Positions 1-9,318 of a DNA stretch of 51,268 nucleotides are shown here, in pieces (position 1 is the stretch's first letter; the number at the start of each line of letters is the position of its first letter). Made by a program: the position numbers and the translations under genes. Source of the stretch: Candidatus Cryptobacteroides caccocaballi (GTDB taxonomy: Bacteria; Bacteroidota; Bacteroidia; Bacteroidales; UBA932); contig JAGHUQ010000015.1 in the NCBI GenBank assembly GCA_018064725.1, forward strand, positions 1 through 51,268, written 5' to 3'. The notes beneath the pieces are model-generated. The model worked only from the letters and a program-made list of their open reading frames with translations, ran no database searches and was not told the origin of the DNA.

Positions 1-883
1 GCATACGACCCATAGTATCGGTCATACCGTATGATGCAGGACCTGCAGCCATGTTGTCTGGATGGAGAGTACGACCTGTACCACCACCTGATGCAACTGA
101 GAAGTACTTCTTACCAGCGAGGATACGCTCCTTCTTGTAAGTACCTGCTACAGGATGCTGGAAACGGGTAGGGTTGGTTGAGTTACCGGTGATGGAAACA
201 TCAACACCCTCCTTCCACATGATAGCGACACCCTCACGTACATCGTCAGCGCCATAGCACTTAACCTTTGCACGAGGACCATCGCTGTAGGCGATCTCGC
301 GAACGACCTTAAGTTCACCAGTGAAATAGTCGAACTCAGTCTGAACGTATGTGAAGCCGTTGATACGGGAGATGATCTGAGCTGCGTCCTTGCCGAGACC
401 GTTGAGGATACAACGGAGAGGCTCCTGACGAACCTTGTCAGCCTTTGCTGCAATCTTGATTGCACCCTCTGCTGCGGCGAATGACTCGTGACCGGCAAGG
501 AATGCGAAGCACTTTGTCTCCTCGCTGAGAAGACGAGCTGCGAGGTTACCGTGGCCGAGACCAACCTTACGATCGTCAGCTACTGAACCAGGGATGCAGA
601 ATGCCTGGAGACCAAGACCGATGTTTGCTGCTGCAGAAACGGCAGTCTTGTCACCGGTAGCCTCTGCCTTCTTGATTGCAATTGCAGAACCTACTACGTA
701 AGCCCACTTTGCATTCTCGAAACAGATTGGCTGGGTAGTCTCGCAAGTCATATATGGATCAAGACCATACTTCTCACAGATTTCGTTTGCCTCCTCGATA
801 GAAGAGATACCTACTTCCTTGAGGGCTGCGAGGACCTGATTGATACGACGGTCCTGGCTTTCGAATTTTACTTCTCTAATCAT
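1..883 (-). CDS. GGGtGRT family protein, C-terminus cut by window edge
   Basis: The reading frame opens at an ATG (881-883) preceded by a perfect Shine-Dalgarno (AAGGAGG on the minus strand, 891-897) and runs open for 294 codons to the window edge. The translation carries the family's namesake motif GGGTGRT at about residues 266-272, plus a Cys-rich N-terminal half (for example CEKYGLDPYMTCE and PICFENAKW). This is the GGGtGRT family, known mainly from anaerobes, with no assigned biochemical function. It follows a NifU-like protein by 12 nt, a pairing that suggests a role connected with Fe-S clusters; that role is inference. By recall of the usual family length, perhaps 30-40 residues are missing off the left edge. 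It is absent from the ORF track because it has no stop inside the window. Confidence 0.9.
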   Translation of the reverse strand, partial: MIREVKFESQDRRINQVLAALKEVGISSIEEANEICEKYGLDPYMTCETTQPICFENAKWAYVVGSAIAIKKAEATGDKTAVSAAANIGLGLQAFCIPGSVADDRKVGLGHGNLAARLLSEETKCFAFLAGHESFAAAEGAIKIAAKADKVRQEPLRCILNGLGKDAAQIISRINGFTYVQTEFDYFTGELKVVREIAYSDGPRAKVKCYGADDVREGVAIMWKEGVDVSITGNSTNPTRFQHPVAGTYKKERILAGKKYFSVASGGGTGRTLHPDNMAAGPASYGMTDTMGRM

Positions 884-895
884 AGTCTTGCCTCC

Positions 896-1597
896 TTATT
901 CTTTACGTGGGTCAATGTATTTAACTGCACCGGCCTCCTTGGTGAAACGGCCATAGGTTCCTGTAACCTGCTTGAGAGCCTCGTTAGCATCAACGCCCTT
1001 CTTTACAGCGTCCATGAACTTGCCGAGGTGTACGAACTCGTAACCGCAGATCTCATCGTTTGCATCGAGTGCAAGAGTCTTGATGTAGCCCTCAGCGAGC
1101 TCGAGGTAACGTGGGCCCTTTGCGAGTGTACCGTAGAGAGTACCTACCTGGCTGCGGAGACCCTTACCGAGATCCTCAAGACCAGCGCCTACTGAAAGAC
1201 CACCCTCTGAGAAAGCTGACTGAGTACGTCCGTAGACGATCTGGAGGAAAAGCTCACGCATTGCAGTGTTGATTGCATCACATACGAGGTCCGTGTTGAG
1301 AGCCTCAAGGATAGTCTTGCCAGGGAGAATCTCAGAAGCCATAGCAGCTGAATGAGTCATACCTGAGCAACCGATAGTCTCGACAAGAGCCTCTACGATT
1401 ACACCTTCCTTGACATTGAGGCTGAGCTTGCAGGCACCCTGCTGAGGAGCGCACCAACCGATGCCATGAGTGAAACCTGATACGTCGGAGATTTCCTTCG
1501 ACTTAACCCACTTTCCCTCTTCAGGGATAGGAGCTGGTCCATGGTTAGGACCCTTCTTTACGCAGCACATCTGCTGCACTTCATGTGTGTAAACCAT
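896..1597 (-). CDS. NifU-like iron-sulfur cluster assembly scaffold family protein
   Basis: A 233-residue protein of the NifU/IscU-like scaffold superfamily, in the version that accompanies GGGtGRT proteins. Visible conserved Cys sites include GWCAPQQGAC near residue 50, TIGCSGM near 75 and DLVCDAIN near 105, spaced like the cluster-binding Cys of the IscU fold, followed by a helical C-terminal extension that plain IscU lacks. It is the first gene of a two-gene unit with the GGGtGRT gene 12 nt downstream. A Bacteroidota promoter lies upstream (1652-1685). No strong Shine-Dalgarno precedes this ATG, unlike its partner. Fe-S scaffold function is inferred from family; the client is unknown. Confidence 0.85.
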   Translation of the reverse strand: MVYTHEVQQMCCVKKGPNHGPAPIPEEGKWVKSKEISDVSGFTHGIGWCAPQQGACKLSLNVKEGVIVEALVETIGCSGMTHSAAMASEILPGKTILEALNTDLVCDAINTAMRELFLQIVYGRTQSAFSEGGLSVGAGLEDLGKGLRSQVGTLYGTLAKGPRYLELAEGYIKTLALDANDEICGYEFVHLGKFMDAVKKGVDANEALKQVTGTYGRFTKEAGAVKYIDPRKE

Positions 1598-1651
1598 AAT
1601 TTTGTCTATATGTTTTTAAACTATTTCAGTTCACAATAAACCATAATCACG

Positions 1652-1685
1652 CAAATATACGACATTATTTTGAAATTCTATCAAA
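1652..1685 (-). promoter_or_regulatory. Promoter of the NifU-like/GGGtGRT operon
   Basis: On the minus strand a TATATTTG (-7 type, 1652-1659) follows a TTTG (1682-1685) with 22 nt between. This fits the Bacteroidota TTTG/TAnnTTTG promoter, although the spacer is longer than the 19 nt seen elsewhere in the window. The start site would be near 1645, giving a leader of about 50 nt. Confidence 0.5.
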
Positions 1686-1706
1686 TCTGACTACTTTTAC
1701 GAAGTA

Positions 1707-3842
1707 ATGAAACTGAGAATAGAATCAAAATATAAGCCGTCAGGCGACCAGCCGGCGGCCATAGATGGCATAGTCAAGGCCATCAAGGAAGGCGTAGATG
1801 CCGTGACATTGCTCGGAGTGACAGGCTCAGGAAAGACCTTTACGATGGCTAACGTCATCGAGAGACTGCAGAGACCTGCTCTCATACTCAGCCACAACAA
1901 GACACTTGCAGCCCAGCTTTACAGCGAATTCAAGGCGTTCTTTCCCACAAACGCGGTAGAGTATTTCGTGTCATATTACGACTACTACCAGCCAGAGGCA
2001 TACATCCCCTCCACGGACACATACATCGAGAAGGACCTGAGCATAAATGACGAGATAGAAAAGCTCCGTCTGAGCGCTGCATCATCGCTTTTGTCCGGAC
2101 GCCGGGACGTAATTGTAATTTCTAGTGTATCATGCCTTTACGGCATAGGAAACCCAGAAGATTTCCATGCACAGACAGTCGTTGTCCGCAAGGGAGAGGA
2201 GAAGAGCCAGACAAGGCTGCTCTATGACTTGGTCGACGCTCTCTACAGCCGTACGGAAACAGACTTCAAGAGGGGTACTTTCAGGGTACGCGGAGACACT
2301 GTCGACATCTGTATCGGCTATGGCGACAACGCCGTGAGAGTTGAGTTCTTCGGAGACGAGATCGAGAAGATATCCATCATTGACCCGACTACCGGAGGCT
2401 TTATCGACGAGCTTGACGAAGTGAGCATATATCCGGCCAACAACTTCGTCACCACAAAGGAGAGAAGCGCACGTGCCGTAAGCCAGATTCAAGATGACCT
2501 TCAAAGCCAGATAAACTTCTTCGAAGAAATAGGTAAGTTCCAGGAAGCCAAGAGATTGAAACAGAGGGTCGAGTACGATCTCGAGATGATCAAGGAGATG
2601 GGATATTGCCCGGGAATCGAGAATTATTCACGATATTTCGACGGCCGAGATCCCGGAATGAGACCATTCTGTCTCATAGACTATTTCCCGGACGACTTCC
2701 TTCTTTTCATCGACGAGAGCCACGTGACAATTCCTCAGATCAGGGCAATGTACGGAGGCGATCACTCACGTAAGGGAGTACTTGTCGACTACGGGTTCAG
2801 ACTGCCATCGGCATCTGACAACCGTCCGTTGAAATTCGAAGAATTCGAACAGATTACAGGTCAGACCGTCTACGTCAGCGCAACACCGGCGGACTATGAG
2901 CTCGAAAGGTCATGCGGACTGATCGTCGAGCAGATCGTACGTCCCACCGGACTTCTCGACCCACCGATCGAGGTGCGTCCTACCAAGAATCAGGTCGACG
3001 ACCTGATGGAAGAAATCCGGATCAGAGCAGAGAAGGACGAAAGAGTGCTGGTAACCACGCTGACGAAGAGGATGGCGGAGGAACTCGACGGATATTTCAT
3101 GAAGATGGGAGTAAGGTGCAGGTACATTCATTCTGACGTCGACACCATGGAAAGAGTCGAAATCATAAATGACTTCAAGAACGGCCTCTTCGACGTCCTT
3201 GTCGGAGTCAATCTTCTCAGAGAAGGGCTTGACATCCCTATGGTTTCCCTCGTTGCCATATTGGATGCCGACAAGGAGGGATTCCTCCGAAGCGGAAGGG
3301 CACTAACCCAGACCGCAGGAAGAGCTGCACGCAATGTGAACGGACTTGTGATCATGTATGCAGACACAATTACTCAATCGATGCAGGAGACCATATACGA
3401 GACCGACCGAAGACGTGCCAAGCAGATGGAATACAACAAGTTGCACAACATAACACCGACACAGGTCGGAGCCCATGCAACAAGTCCGGTACTTGCAAGA
3501 CAGACCGGGGGAAAGGTCACTGCAGCAAACTCTTACGACGACCCATTCTATATACCGGATCCGAGCGATCTCGGTCGCGGAACGGTAACCGTAGGACTTG
3601 GACACGACTCAAAGAGAGAGAGCAATTCAGCCTTCGTCGACGGATATATCACAGCCGACCTGGCTGCGGTTCTCCAGGACCCTGTCATTCGCTCGATGAC
3701 CCGTACGCAAGTCGAGAAAGCAGCTGAAAATGCCAAGAAGAACATGAACAAGGCAGCAGCAGAACTCGACTTTACCGCAGCAGCGAAATACAGGGACGAG
3801 ATGTGGGCTCTCCAGGAATATCTCAAGGTCTGGAAGTCCTGA
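1707..3842 (+). CDS. uvrB: Excinuclease ABC subunit B
   Basis: A full-length (711 aa) UvrB, the helicase-like damage-verification subunit of nucleotide excision repair that loads onto DNA with UvrA and recruits UvrC. Walker A GVTGSGKT is at residues 37-44. The beta-hairpin region ([12 protein letters not shown]), the DESH box and helicase motif VI (QTAGRAARN) are all present. The C-terminal 40 residues form a UVR motif for UvrC contact ([18 protein letters not shown]). It is slightly longer than the roughly 670 residues of proteobacterial UvrB because of an extended segment before the UVR motif. It is divergent from the NifU-like gene, and the relA-like gene follows after 35 nt on the same strand. 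Confidence 0.98.
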   Translation: MKLRIESKYKPSGDQPAAIDGIVKAIKEGVDAVTLLGVTGSGKTFTMANVIERLQRPALILSHNKTLAAQLYSEFKAFFPTNAVEYFVSYYDYYQPEAYIPSTDTYIEKDLSINDEIEKLRLSAASSLLSGRRDVIVISSVSCLYGIGNPEDFHAQTVVVRKGEEKSQTRLLYDLVDALYSRTETDFKRGTFRVRGDTVDICIGYGDNAVRVEFFGDEIEKISIIDPTTGGFIDELDEVSIYPANNFVTTKERSARAVSQIQDDLQSQINFFEEIGKFQEAKRLKQRVEYDLEMIKEMGYCPGIENYSRYFDGRDPGMRPFCLIDYFPDDFLLFIDESHVTIPQIRAMYGGDHSRKGVLVDYGFRLPSASDNRPLKFEEFEQITGQTVYVSATPADYELERSCGLIVEQIVRPTGLLDPPIEVRPTKNQVDDLMEEIRIRAEKDERVLVTTLTKRMAEELDGYFMKMGVRCRYIHSDVDTMERVEIINDFKNGLFDVLVGVNLLREGLDIPMVSLVAILDADKEGFLRSGRALTQTAGRAARNVNGLVIMYADTITQSMQETIYETDRRRAKQMEYNKLHNITPTQVGAHATSPVLARQTGGKVTAANSYDDPFYIPDPSDLGRGTVTVGLGHDSKRESNSAFVDGYITADLAAVLQDPVIRSMTRTQVEKAAENAKKNMNKAAAELDFTAAAKYRDEMWALQEYLKVWKS

Positions 3843-3850
3843 TTTTTTAT

Positions 3851-3858
3851 TAAATTTG
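3851..3858 (+). promoter_or_regulatory. Possible -7 element before the relA-like gene
   Basis: TAAATTTG matches TAnnTTTG in the 35-nt gap between uvrB and the relA-like gene and would start RNA about 12 nt before the ATG. No TTTG is found at the expected upstream distance, so the gene may instead depend mainly on uvrB read-through. Confidence 0.3.
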
Positions 3859-3877
3859 CGAAAATGCAGACGCTCAT

Positions 3878-6079
3878 ATGGACAGCACTCTCTTCACGAA
3901 CTTCGATGCAGCCGGTCAAGAGCTGGTGGCAAGAGCATATGATTTCGCGGATTCCGCACTTGACGGACAAAAGCGAGGTAACGGACATCCATTCATAGAG
4001 CATCCTATCGCTGTGGCCAAGATTGCAGCAGACGAGATAGGTCTGCCTGCGGAATGTCTCGCAGCAGTCTTTCTACATGAAGCAACACGGTTCAATGGCA
4101 CAGAAGGCCATCAGGACGTGGTCATTCCGGCAGGGATGTTCAGCAAGGAGGTCCTCACCATGGTCGACGGTCTCAACAAGATTGCGACCATCAACCCCAA
4201 AGACACCAGACTGGAAGCAGAGAATTACAAGAAGCTCATAGTCTCATATTCCACAGACCCAAGAGTTACGGTACTCAAGCTTGCTGACCGTCTGGAGATC
4301 ATGCGCTCGCTCGACATCTTTCCGAAGGCGTCCAGGGAGAGAAAGATTCTGGAGACATTGATGCTCTATATTCCCCTTGCCCATCAGCTCGGACTCTACA
4401 ACATGAAGAGCGAGATGGAGGACATATACTTCAAACATGCCGAGCCGGAACAATACAGAGCAATCACAAACAGGCTCAGGGCTACAGAACCGGACAGGCA
4501 GAAGATTACCACACAGTTCATAGAGCCGCTGAAGACGTCTCTTCTCGAAGCAGGTATCAGATACAAGCTTAAGGCACGTACAAAAACAGCTTTCTCCATC
4601 TGGAAGAAGATGCAGAAACAGAAAGTCGACTTCGACGGCGTTTTCGACGTCTTTGCGATAAGATTCATCATTGACAGCGACGAGTGCACTACCGCCGAAG
4701 CCGAAGGCCTTAACGGAATAGAGCGCGAACATGCTTTGTGCTGGAAGGTATTCTCTTATGTCACAGAGAAATACACTTCTGACACGAAACGACTTCGCGA
4801 CTGGATCTCCAATCCTAAGCCCAATGGATATGAGTCCCTTCATATCACGGTAAAGAACGATGACGGTGCCGCGATCGAGGTTCAGATCAGGACCAAGAGA
4901 ATGGATGACCTCGCAGAAAACGGACTGGCGTCACACTGGTCATACAAGGGCATCAAGAGGCAGGCCGCACTAGACAGCTGGCTCGCGGCCGTAAGGTACT
5001 CGCTTGAGCATGGAAAGACCGACACGCTCTCCCCTCCTGACCAGGAAGGCGACGACGACATACCGGTACTCTCCAGCAAGGAGATATTCGTGTTCACCCC
5101 GACAGGTGAATTGCGAAAACTCTCTGCCGGTGCCACTCTCCTTGATTTCGCGTTCGACATTCACAGCAATCTGGGAGTCAAATGTACAGGCGGAAGGATC
5201 AACGGAAAGGCCGTTTCCATCCGCGAGAAGCTCCACACCGGAGACTACGTGGAGATCATGAGCGGAAAGAACCAGAAGCCATCGGCTGACTGGCTCAACT
5301 TCGTCACGACGACAAAGGCTCGCAACAAGATACGTCAGAAGCTCAAGGAGTTCGAATACGAAAAGGCTGCTGCCGGAAAGGAAATACTCGAAAGAAGACT
5401 CAAGAACTGGAAACTTGAGTTCCCCGACGATGACCTTGCTGCGCTCGTCAAGAAGCATCAGATGAAAAACGCGAATGAATTCTTCGCCGCAATCGGTGAA
5501 GGAATCATTGACGTTGCCGAAATCAAGGACTATATCCAGAATAAGGCTTCGGCCTCAGAGAAGGAAACACAGGAAGACGACAAGAAGGTGTCTGCTACCG
5601 CACTGCTCTCGGAAAGGAGCAGTGACGACATACTGGTCATAGATGCCAAGAACGTCAAGAATCTTGACTACAGGATGGCAAAATGTTGCAATCCCGTATT
5701 CGGAGACGACGTATTCGGTTTCGTGACCATCAAGGAAGGAGTCAAGATACATAGGATGTCATGTCCGAATGCAGCAAGGCTCATAGACATGTATCCATAT
5801 AGAATCCAGAAGGTAAAATGGAGTACCAGTCCAAGCACGAATACCTTCCAGACGACGTTGAAGATAGTCACCGCGCAGGAACCATCTGTAATAAGCGACA
5901 TAATGAGCGTCATAGGCATATTTAAAGCCTCTGTACGCTCACTGAACGTATCCGATGACGACAGGCACGGATCACAGGTCATAACGCTCAAGATATCTGT
6001 TTCCGGAAGTTCTGAACTCGACAAGGTAATCTCACAGCTCAGGATCATCAAGAACGTATCACACGTCTCCAGGATCTGA
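3878..6079 (+). CDS. RelA/SpoT-family (p)ppGpp synthetase with degenerate hydrolase domain
   Basis: A 733-residue long RSH protein. Domains in order are an HD-type hydrolase-like domain (about 30-190), a synthetase domain (about 220-360), TGS (about 402-465), a Cys-containing linker (AKCCNP, about 615-645) and a C-terminal ACT domain (about 660-733). The hydrolase site is damaged. His of EHP (42), His67 and Asp137 (ADR) remain, but the usual HDxxED reads HEATRF, losing the metal Asp and the ED pair. The synthetase looks intact: FDVFAIR (Asp257), GYESLH and EVQIR (Glu334). The RXKD-type loop reads RLRD, the basic form. The prediction is alarmone synthesis without hydrolysis, so another gene elsewhere should degrade (p)ppGpp. 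It probably shares a transcript with uvrB. Confidence 0.93.
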   Translation: MDSTLFTNFDAAGQELVARAYDFADSALDGQKRGNGHPFIEHPIAVAKIAADEIGLPAECLAAVFLHEATRFNGTEGHQDVVIPAGMFSKEVLTMVDGLNKIATINPKDTRLEAENYKKLIVSYSTDPRVTVLKLADRLEIMRSLDIFPKASRERKILETLMLYIPLAHQLGLYNMKSEMEDIYFKHAEPEQYRAITNRLRATEPDRQKITTQFIEPLKTSLLEAGIRYKLKARTKTAFSIWKKMQKQKVDFDGVFDVFAIRFIIDSDECTTAEAEGLNGIEREHALCWKVFSYVTEKYTSDTKRLRDWISNPKPNGYESLHITVKNDDGAAIEVQIRTKRMDDLAENGLASHWSYKGIKRQAALDSWLAAVRYSLEHGKTDTLSPPDQEGDDDIPVLSSKEIFVFTPTGELRKLSAGATLLDFAFDIHSNLGVKCTGGRINGKAVSIREKLHTGDYVEIMSGKNQKPSADWLNFVTTTKARNKIRQKLKEFEYEKAAAGKEILERRLKNWKLEFPDDDLAALVKKHQMKNANEFFAAIGEGIIDVAEIKDYIQNKASASEKETQEDDKKVSATALLSERSSDDILVIDAKNVKNLDYRMAKCCNPVFGDDVFGFVTIKEGVKIHRMSCPNAARLIDMYPYRIQKVKWSTSPSTNTFQTTLKIVTAQEPSVISDIMSVIGIFKASVRSLNVSDDDRHGSQVITLKISVSGSSELDKVISQLRIIKNVSHVSRI

Positions 6080-6110
6080 CACATAACCCTGTATCAAAGA
6101 ACAGATACGT

Positions 6111-6148
6111 CAAATGCCTCAAAGTCATTCGGAACTTTGAGGCATTTG
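6111..6148. terminator. Bidirectional terminator between relA-like gene and lipoprotein operon
   Basis: A perfect 15-bp inverted repeat (CAAATGCCTCAAAGT and its complement) with an 8-nt loop lies between two convergent genes. The stem carries A/T-rich arms on both sides and can serve both transcripts. Confidence 0.85.
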
Positions 6149-6153
6149 TCTTA

Positions 6154-7764
6154 TCAGTAGATCAGGTCGAAATCATCGACCCAGAGGGTTGTCTTGGATG
6201 AACCAGTGAGATAATCTCCACGTATGCTGGCCGCACAGATCACGATAATGTGGGTAGGCCTTCTCGTAAGGGACCTGTAATCGATAGGAATCTCGATCTC
6301 GACCCAGTCTGTCGACTTGTCCGTGACATACTCGCCATAACCGATGATACCTGGAGACTCCTTGGTGAAGTAAATTCCAGCTGTCGTATTTACGAGAACC
6401 GGAGAATCCTTGGAGCCGCCATAAGTCCTATAATCCCAGTCTCCGACAGTTGCTATGATATGGCAACGGTCATTGTCTCCGAGATGGACAGGGTCATCAG
6501 GAGGATAACTACCTATAAGATCGATTATTCCACTCTCATATTTCATCTTGAAACGGAGAGCCTTAGGTCGGGTAGACCATGGACGGCCATAATTCACCTT
6601 ACCGCCGGTTGTACCCACGAGTCCGGAGAACTGACCTGTGAAGATATTACCACATGCAAGCAGGCCGGCGAAGGACTTTGATTCGCAACGGGCGCAATAA
6701 CGACCGTCCTGAGCTTCCTTCTCATCCGGATATGTGAGCGTGATTCCGAGGCTCGAGGTTCCGTTGATGCCGTCAGGACCTTCACCGTTACCTGTACCCC
6801 AGAACATGAACCTGCCGTCCTCGTCTGCAGCGAGTGGATCGAACCATTTGTAATAGCTGTATCCGGTCACGAGACTGACGTTGTCAAGGCTGTGGTTCGG
6901 GAGCATGGTAGCTGGATCCGTCACGAAGGTCTCTGTTGCCGTATCCTCCTTGCCGCTGAATGCGTAGCACTCATATTCAGTATCCGGCTCAAGTCCGCAT
7001 ATATGTGCAGTGAATTCTCCACCGTCCGAAGTAATATCCGATTCCGGAACATCAATCCAGGCGAGCGTTCCGGTCTTACGGTATTTGAAGCCGTTCCGGA
7101 CTCCGGAAACTCCGTCTGCAGTGATATAAACCTCCTTTGTCCAAGGATTGATATCCTTGATATTTACGCTTGCATCGGAGTGTTCAACATACAGTTTCCA
7201 TGTCTCTGTCTTGTCGAAGAAACTTACTTCAAGTTCAACAAAAGATGTGAAATCCTTCAGTTGGGACATGGTCATGGAATAGCTTGAGACATCTGCAGGT
7301 CCGAGCTTAAGTGAAGTAACCTCCACGGAACTGAGGATGACAGAATTCCTGACATAAGCAATGACTCTGTGGTTTACCACGTCGAAATGCGATGAACCGA
7401 TCTGCCCCTTGACAGTGAAACTTCTCTCTATGTCCTTTGTGGCAGAAATTGTCCATTCATAGTCCTGATACGTGGAAAGAGTCACTGAAAGAGGATCGGT
7501 AAGATCATGTACACCTACCAGAGGGATTGACAATTTCGTCATTTCCTCATCGACAGAGAACGACTTGATATCTACTTTACGGGGATCTGTCTGTTCCTTG
7601 AGAGCTATCGACACTGTCCTGCCATCCATGCTCAGGCTGACAGATTTAGCTCCGTCTACTTCCATTGCAGTGATGTGAGGAACAACCACAGGATACGGGA
7701 TGTCATTCTTGAGGCATCCAGTCAAGGCCATAAGCGATGACAATATAATCAGTACCTTCTTCAT
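6154..7764 (-). CDS. PCMD-domain surface lipoprotein
   Basis: A 536-residue predicted lipoprotein (lipobox LTGC, Cys17). The N-terminal part (about 20-200) starts with the KNDIPYP segment typical of PCMD proteins and looks like all-beta repeats. A fibronectin-III-like module (about 205-282) follows, then a PCMD domain (putative carbohydrate metabolism domain, about 289-536). The PCMD part is closely similar to the end of the 622-aa protein upstream: both contain YYKW, FWGxGNGEG, GNIFTGxFxGLVGT, GGKV, a GRPW segment and a C-terminal GDYxxGS-xxxLWxDxxxLxY. The family's biochemical activity is unknown. It is the last of seven co-oriented genes, 1 nt after the upstream stop, and sits directly before the terminator. 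It lacks the Thr-Lys/Arg site seen in the four other lipoproteins. Confidence 0.8.
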   Translation of the reverse strand: MKKVLIILSSLMALTGCLKNDIPYPVVVPHITAMEVDGAKSVSLSMDGRTVSIALKEQTDPRKVDIKSFSVDEEMTKLSIPLVGVHDLTDPLSVTLSTYQDYEWTISATKDIERSFTVKGQIGSSHFDVVNHRVIAYVRNSVILSSVEVTSLKLGPADVSSYSMTMSQLKDFTSFVELEVSFFDKTETWKLYVEHSDASVNIKDINPWTKEVYITADGVSGVRNGFKYRKTGTLAWIDVPESDITSDGGEFTAHICGLEPDTEYECYAFSGKEDTATETFVTDPATMLPNHSLDNVSLVTGYSYYKWFDPLAADEDGRFMFWGTGNGEGPDGINGTSSLGITLTYPDEKEAQDGRYCARCESKSFAGLLACGNIFTGQFSGLVGTTGGKVNYGRPWSTRPKALRFKMKYESGIIDLIGSYPPDDPVHLGDNDRCHIIATVGDWDYRTYGGSKDSPVLVNTTAGIYFTKESPGIIGYGEYVTDKSTDWVEIEIPIDYRSLTRRPTHIIVICAASIRGDYLTGSSKTTLWVDDFDLIY

Positions 7765-7765
7765 G

Positions 7766-8563
7766 CTACAGATGGATTGAAAGGCCGAAATTCAAGGCCA
7801 GAAGATTCAACTTCGTCTGAGCACGGAAAAAATTTCTCGTGCCGCTCACTTCCCCGGCATTGTATCCTACAGAATGATTGTAGGATAGATCCGCAAGGCT
7901 TAATGCCACATAGACGGAAACATTATTCATAGGGAAATATATCACGCCCGGACAGAAATTGAGGCTTATCTTGTCATTGACCACATAGGTATCACTCGGA
8001 TCGCCCATATAAGAGATGGTCTTTGAACGAGTATAACCCAGAGATGCATCCATGAAAAGTCCAATCCTTCCCCTGTTGTCGAGTCCAAGGTATGACCTGT
8101 TATACACATGGCCGCCATAGGAATGAGTACGTGCGTGGACATCACCTATCCCAGTGCTGAAATTTCCGAGGAGATCAAGTGTCGCCGCATCTACGACAGC
8201 ATTTGCAGAAGTGTACTGGAACCTCAGTCCGATAGACTGATTGTCCATGTAGGTATATGACACATTCGGTGCAAGCCTTAGGACTGATGCGCCGGATTTG
8301 GTATCGTTCAAAAGAAGCAGGAACTCGCTGTCGTTGGCAGATACATCCATATAGGCTATGGTTGCGCCGAACTGCCACTCCCCTTTCGGAGCAATGACAT
8401 AGGATTTGAGACTGCGATTGCTGTGCTTTGTAGTATCGTTATGGACAGGAGCGCCGAGGACTACGGTCTGTCTGACACCCTTGGCATCTCGGTTCTGTGC
8501 ACCGGCAGTAGTCACTGCAAGAATGAGCCCCAGGCTCGCTATCAATATTCTGGACTTCTTCAT
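7766..8563 (-). CDS. Small outer-membrane beta-barrel protein
   Basis: A 265-residue secreted protein with a Sec signal peptide (about 1-22, ending GAQ) and no lipobox. The mature part alternates polar and hydrophobic residues in strand-like runs and ends in LNFGLSIHL, a terminal aromatic/hydrophobic beta-strand pattern usual in outer-membrane barrels. It resembles the next gene (246 aa). Both have an APKG/TPKG-E/S-hydrophobic-G start of the barrel, a MDNQSIG/VKDNMGIG strand followed by aromatic R-F-x-Y, and a glycine-rich FMDASLG or FAELNLG strand. Function is unknown. Its place inside an operon of surface lipoproteins suggests an anchor, pore or assembly partner for them, which is inference. 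Confidence 0.75.
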   Translation of the reverse strand: MKKSRILIASLGLILAVTTAGAQNRDAKGVRQTVVLGAPVHNDTTKHSNRSLKSYVIAPKGEWQFGATIAYMDVSANDSEFLLLLNDTKSGASVLRLAPNVSYTYMDNQSIGLRFQYTSANAVVDAATLDLLGNFSTGIGDVHARTHSYGGHVYNRSYLGLDNRGRIGLFMDASLGYTRSKTISYMGDPSDTYVVNDKISLNFCPGVIYFPMNNVSVYVALSLADLSYNHSVGYNAGEVSGTRNFFRAQTKLNLLALNFGLSIHL

Positions 8564-8569
8564 AGGCGC

Positions 8570-9310
8570 CTAAAGATAATAGCAGAGACCCAGACTTATA
8601 CTGGCTGGATTGACCATGAAACTTGCCGCAGCGGCATCGGTCGAGCCCTGAGAGACCTGATTATGGACCTGATCTGACCAGCCATAACTGATTCCGAGCA
8701 TTCCCAAACTGAATTCCATAGCCAGGTGATTGGTGAGAAACGCAGTGAAACCAGGATTAACGCCAAAGAATATCTTATACTTCTCGACGAAGCTGCCCTT
8801 TACGGCTGAATTTATATCCACAGTGTTCTTGGACTGAGAGAAGGATGCACCGAGATTGAGTTCCGCAAACATAGCGAAGCGACCTCCAGGTCCTAGAGGT
8901 ATGAACGGACGGAGAAGTACCATCCCGGAGAAACTCTGGGAGAGTCTGAAGTAATCCTGTACGCTCATTGAAATCTCTGAGACAGATAGGTTCGCCGACT
9001 CAAGGTCGAAGTGGCTTCTGTTGTATGAGAACCTTGCACCAATACCCATGTTATCCTTCACCATGTACAGGAAGGACGGGCTGGCTGAAACGGTGCTGCC
9101 TGTAGAATTTATTCCGTTGATGACGAGCACGCTATAATCGTTCATGCGATGATGCGAGTAACGGACGTTACCGCCCAGCATGAAGCTTCCCTTCGGCGTA
9201 AAGACGGTCGAGAGAGAATTTAAGTTCTCATAGCCACGATCATAACGCTGAGCCTGGGCAGCGGTAGCGCCCAGGATCAGCATCATGCTTATGACTATAA
9301 TTCTACGCAT
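8570..9310 (-). CDS. Small outer-membrane beta-barrel protein, paralogue of the next gene
   Basis: A 246-residue protein with a signal peptide (about 1-20, ending AQAQ), strand-rich throughout and ending in ISLGLCYYL, a good outer-membrane barrel C-terminus. Shared landmarks with the 265-aa neighbour are TPKGSFMLGG, KDNMGIGARFSY and RFAMFAELNLG, so the pair probably arose by duplication and later divergence. It lies between the DUF4493-PCMD lipoprotein (8 nt upstream) and its paralogue (6 nt downstream), so all three should share one mRNA. No enzymatic motif is visible. Barrels of this size (10-12 strands) could be structural or could pass small cargo. Confidence 0.75.
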   Translation of the reverse strand: MRRIIVISMMLILGATAAQAQRYDRGYENLNSLSTVFTPKGSFMLGGNVRYSHHRMNDYSVLVINGINSTGSTVSASPSFLYMVKDNMGIGARFSYNRSHFDLESANLSVSEISMSVQDYFRLSQSFSGMVLLRPFIPLGPGGRFAMFAELNLGASFSQSKNTVDINSAVKGSFVEKYKIFFGVNPGFTAFLTNHLAMEFSLGMLGISYGWSDQVHNQVSQGSTDAAAASFMVNPASISLGLCYYL

Positions 9311-9318
9311 TTCGATGG

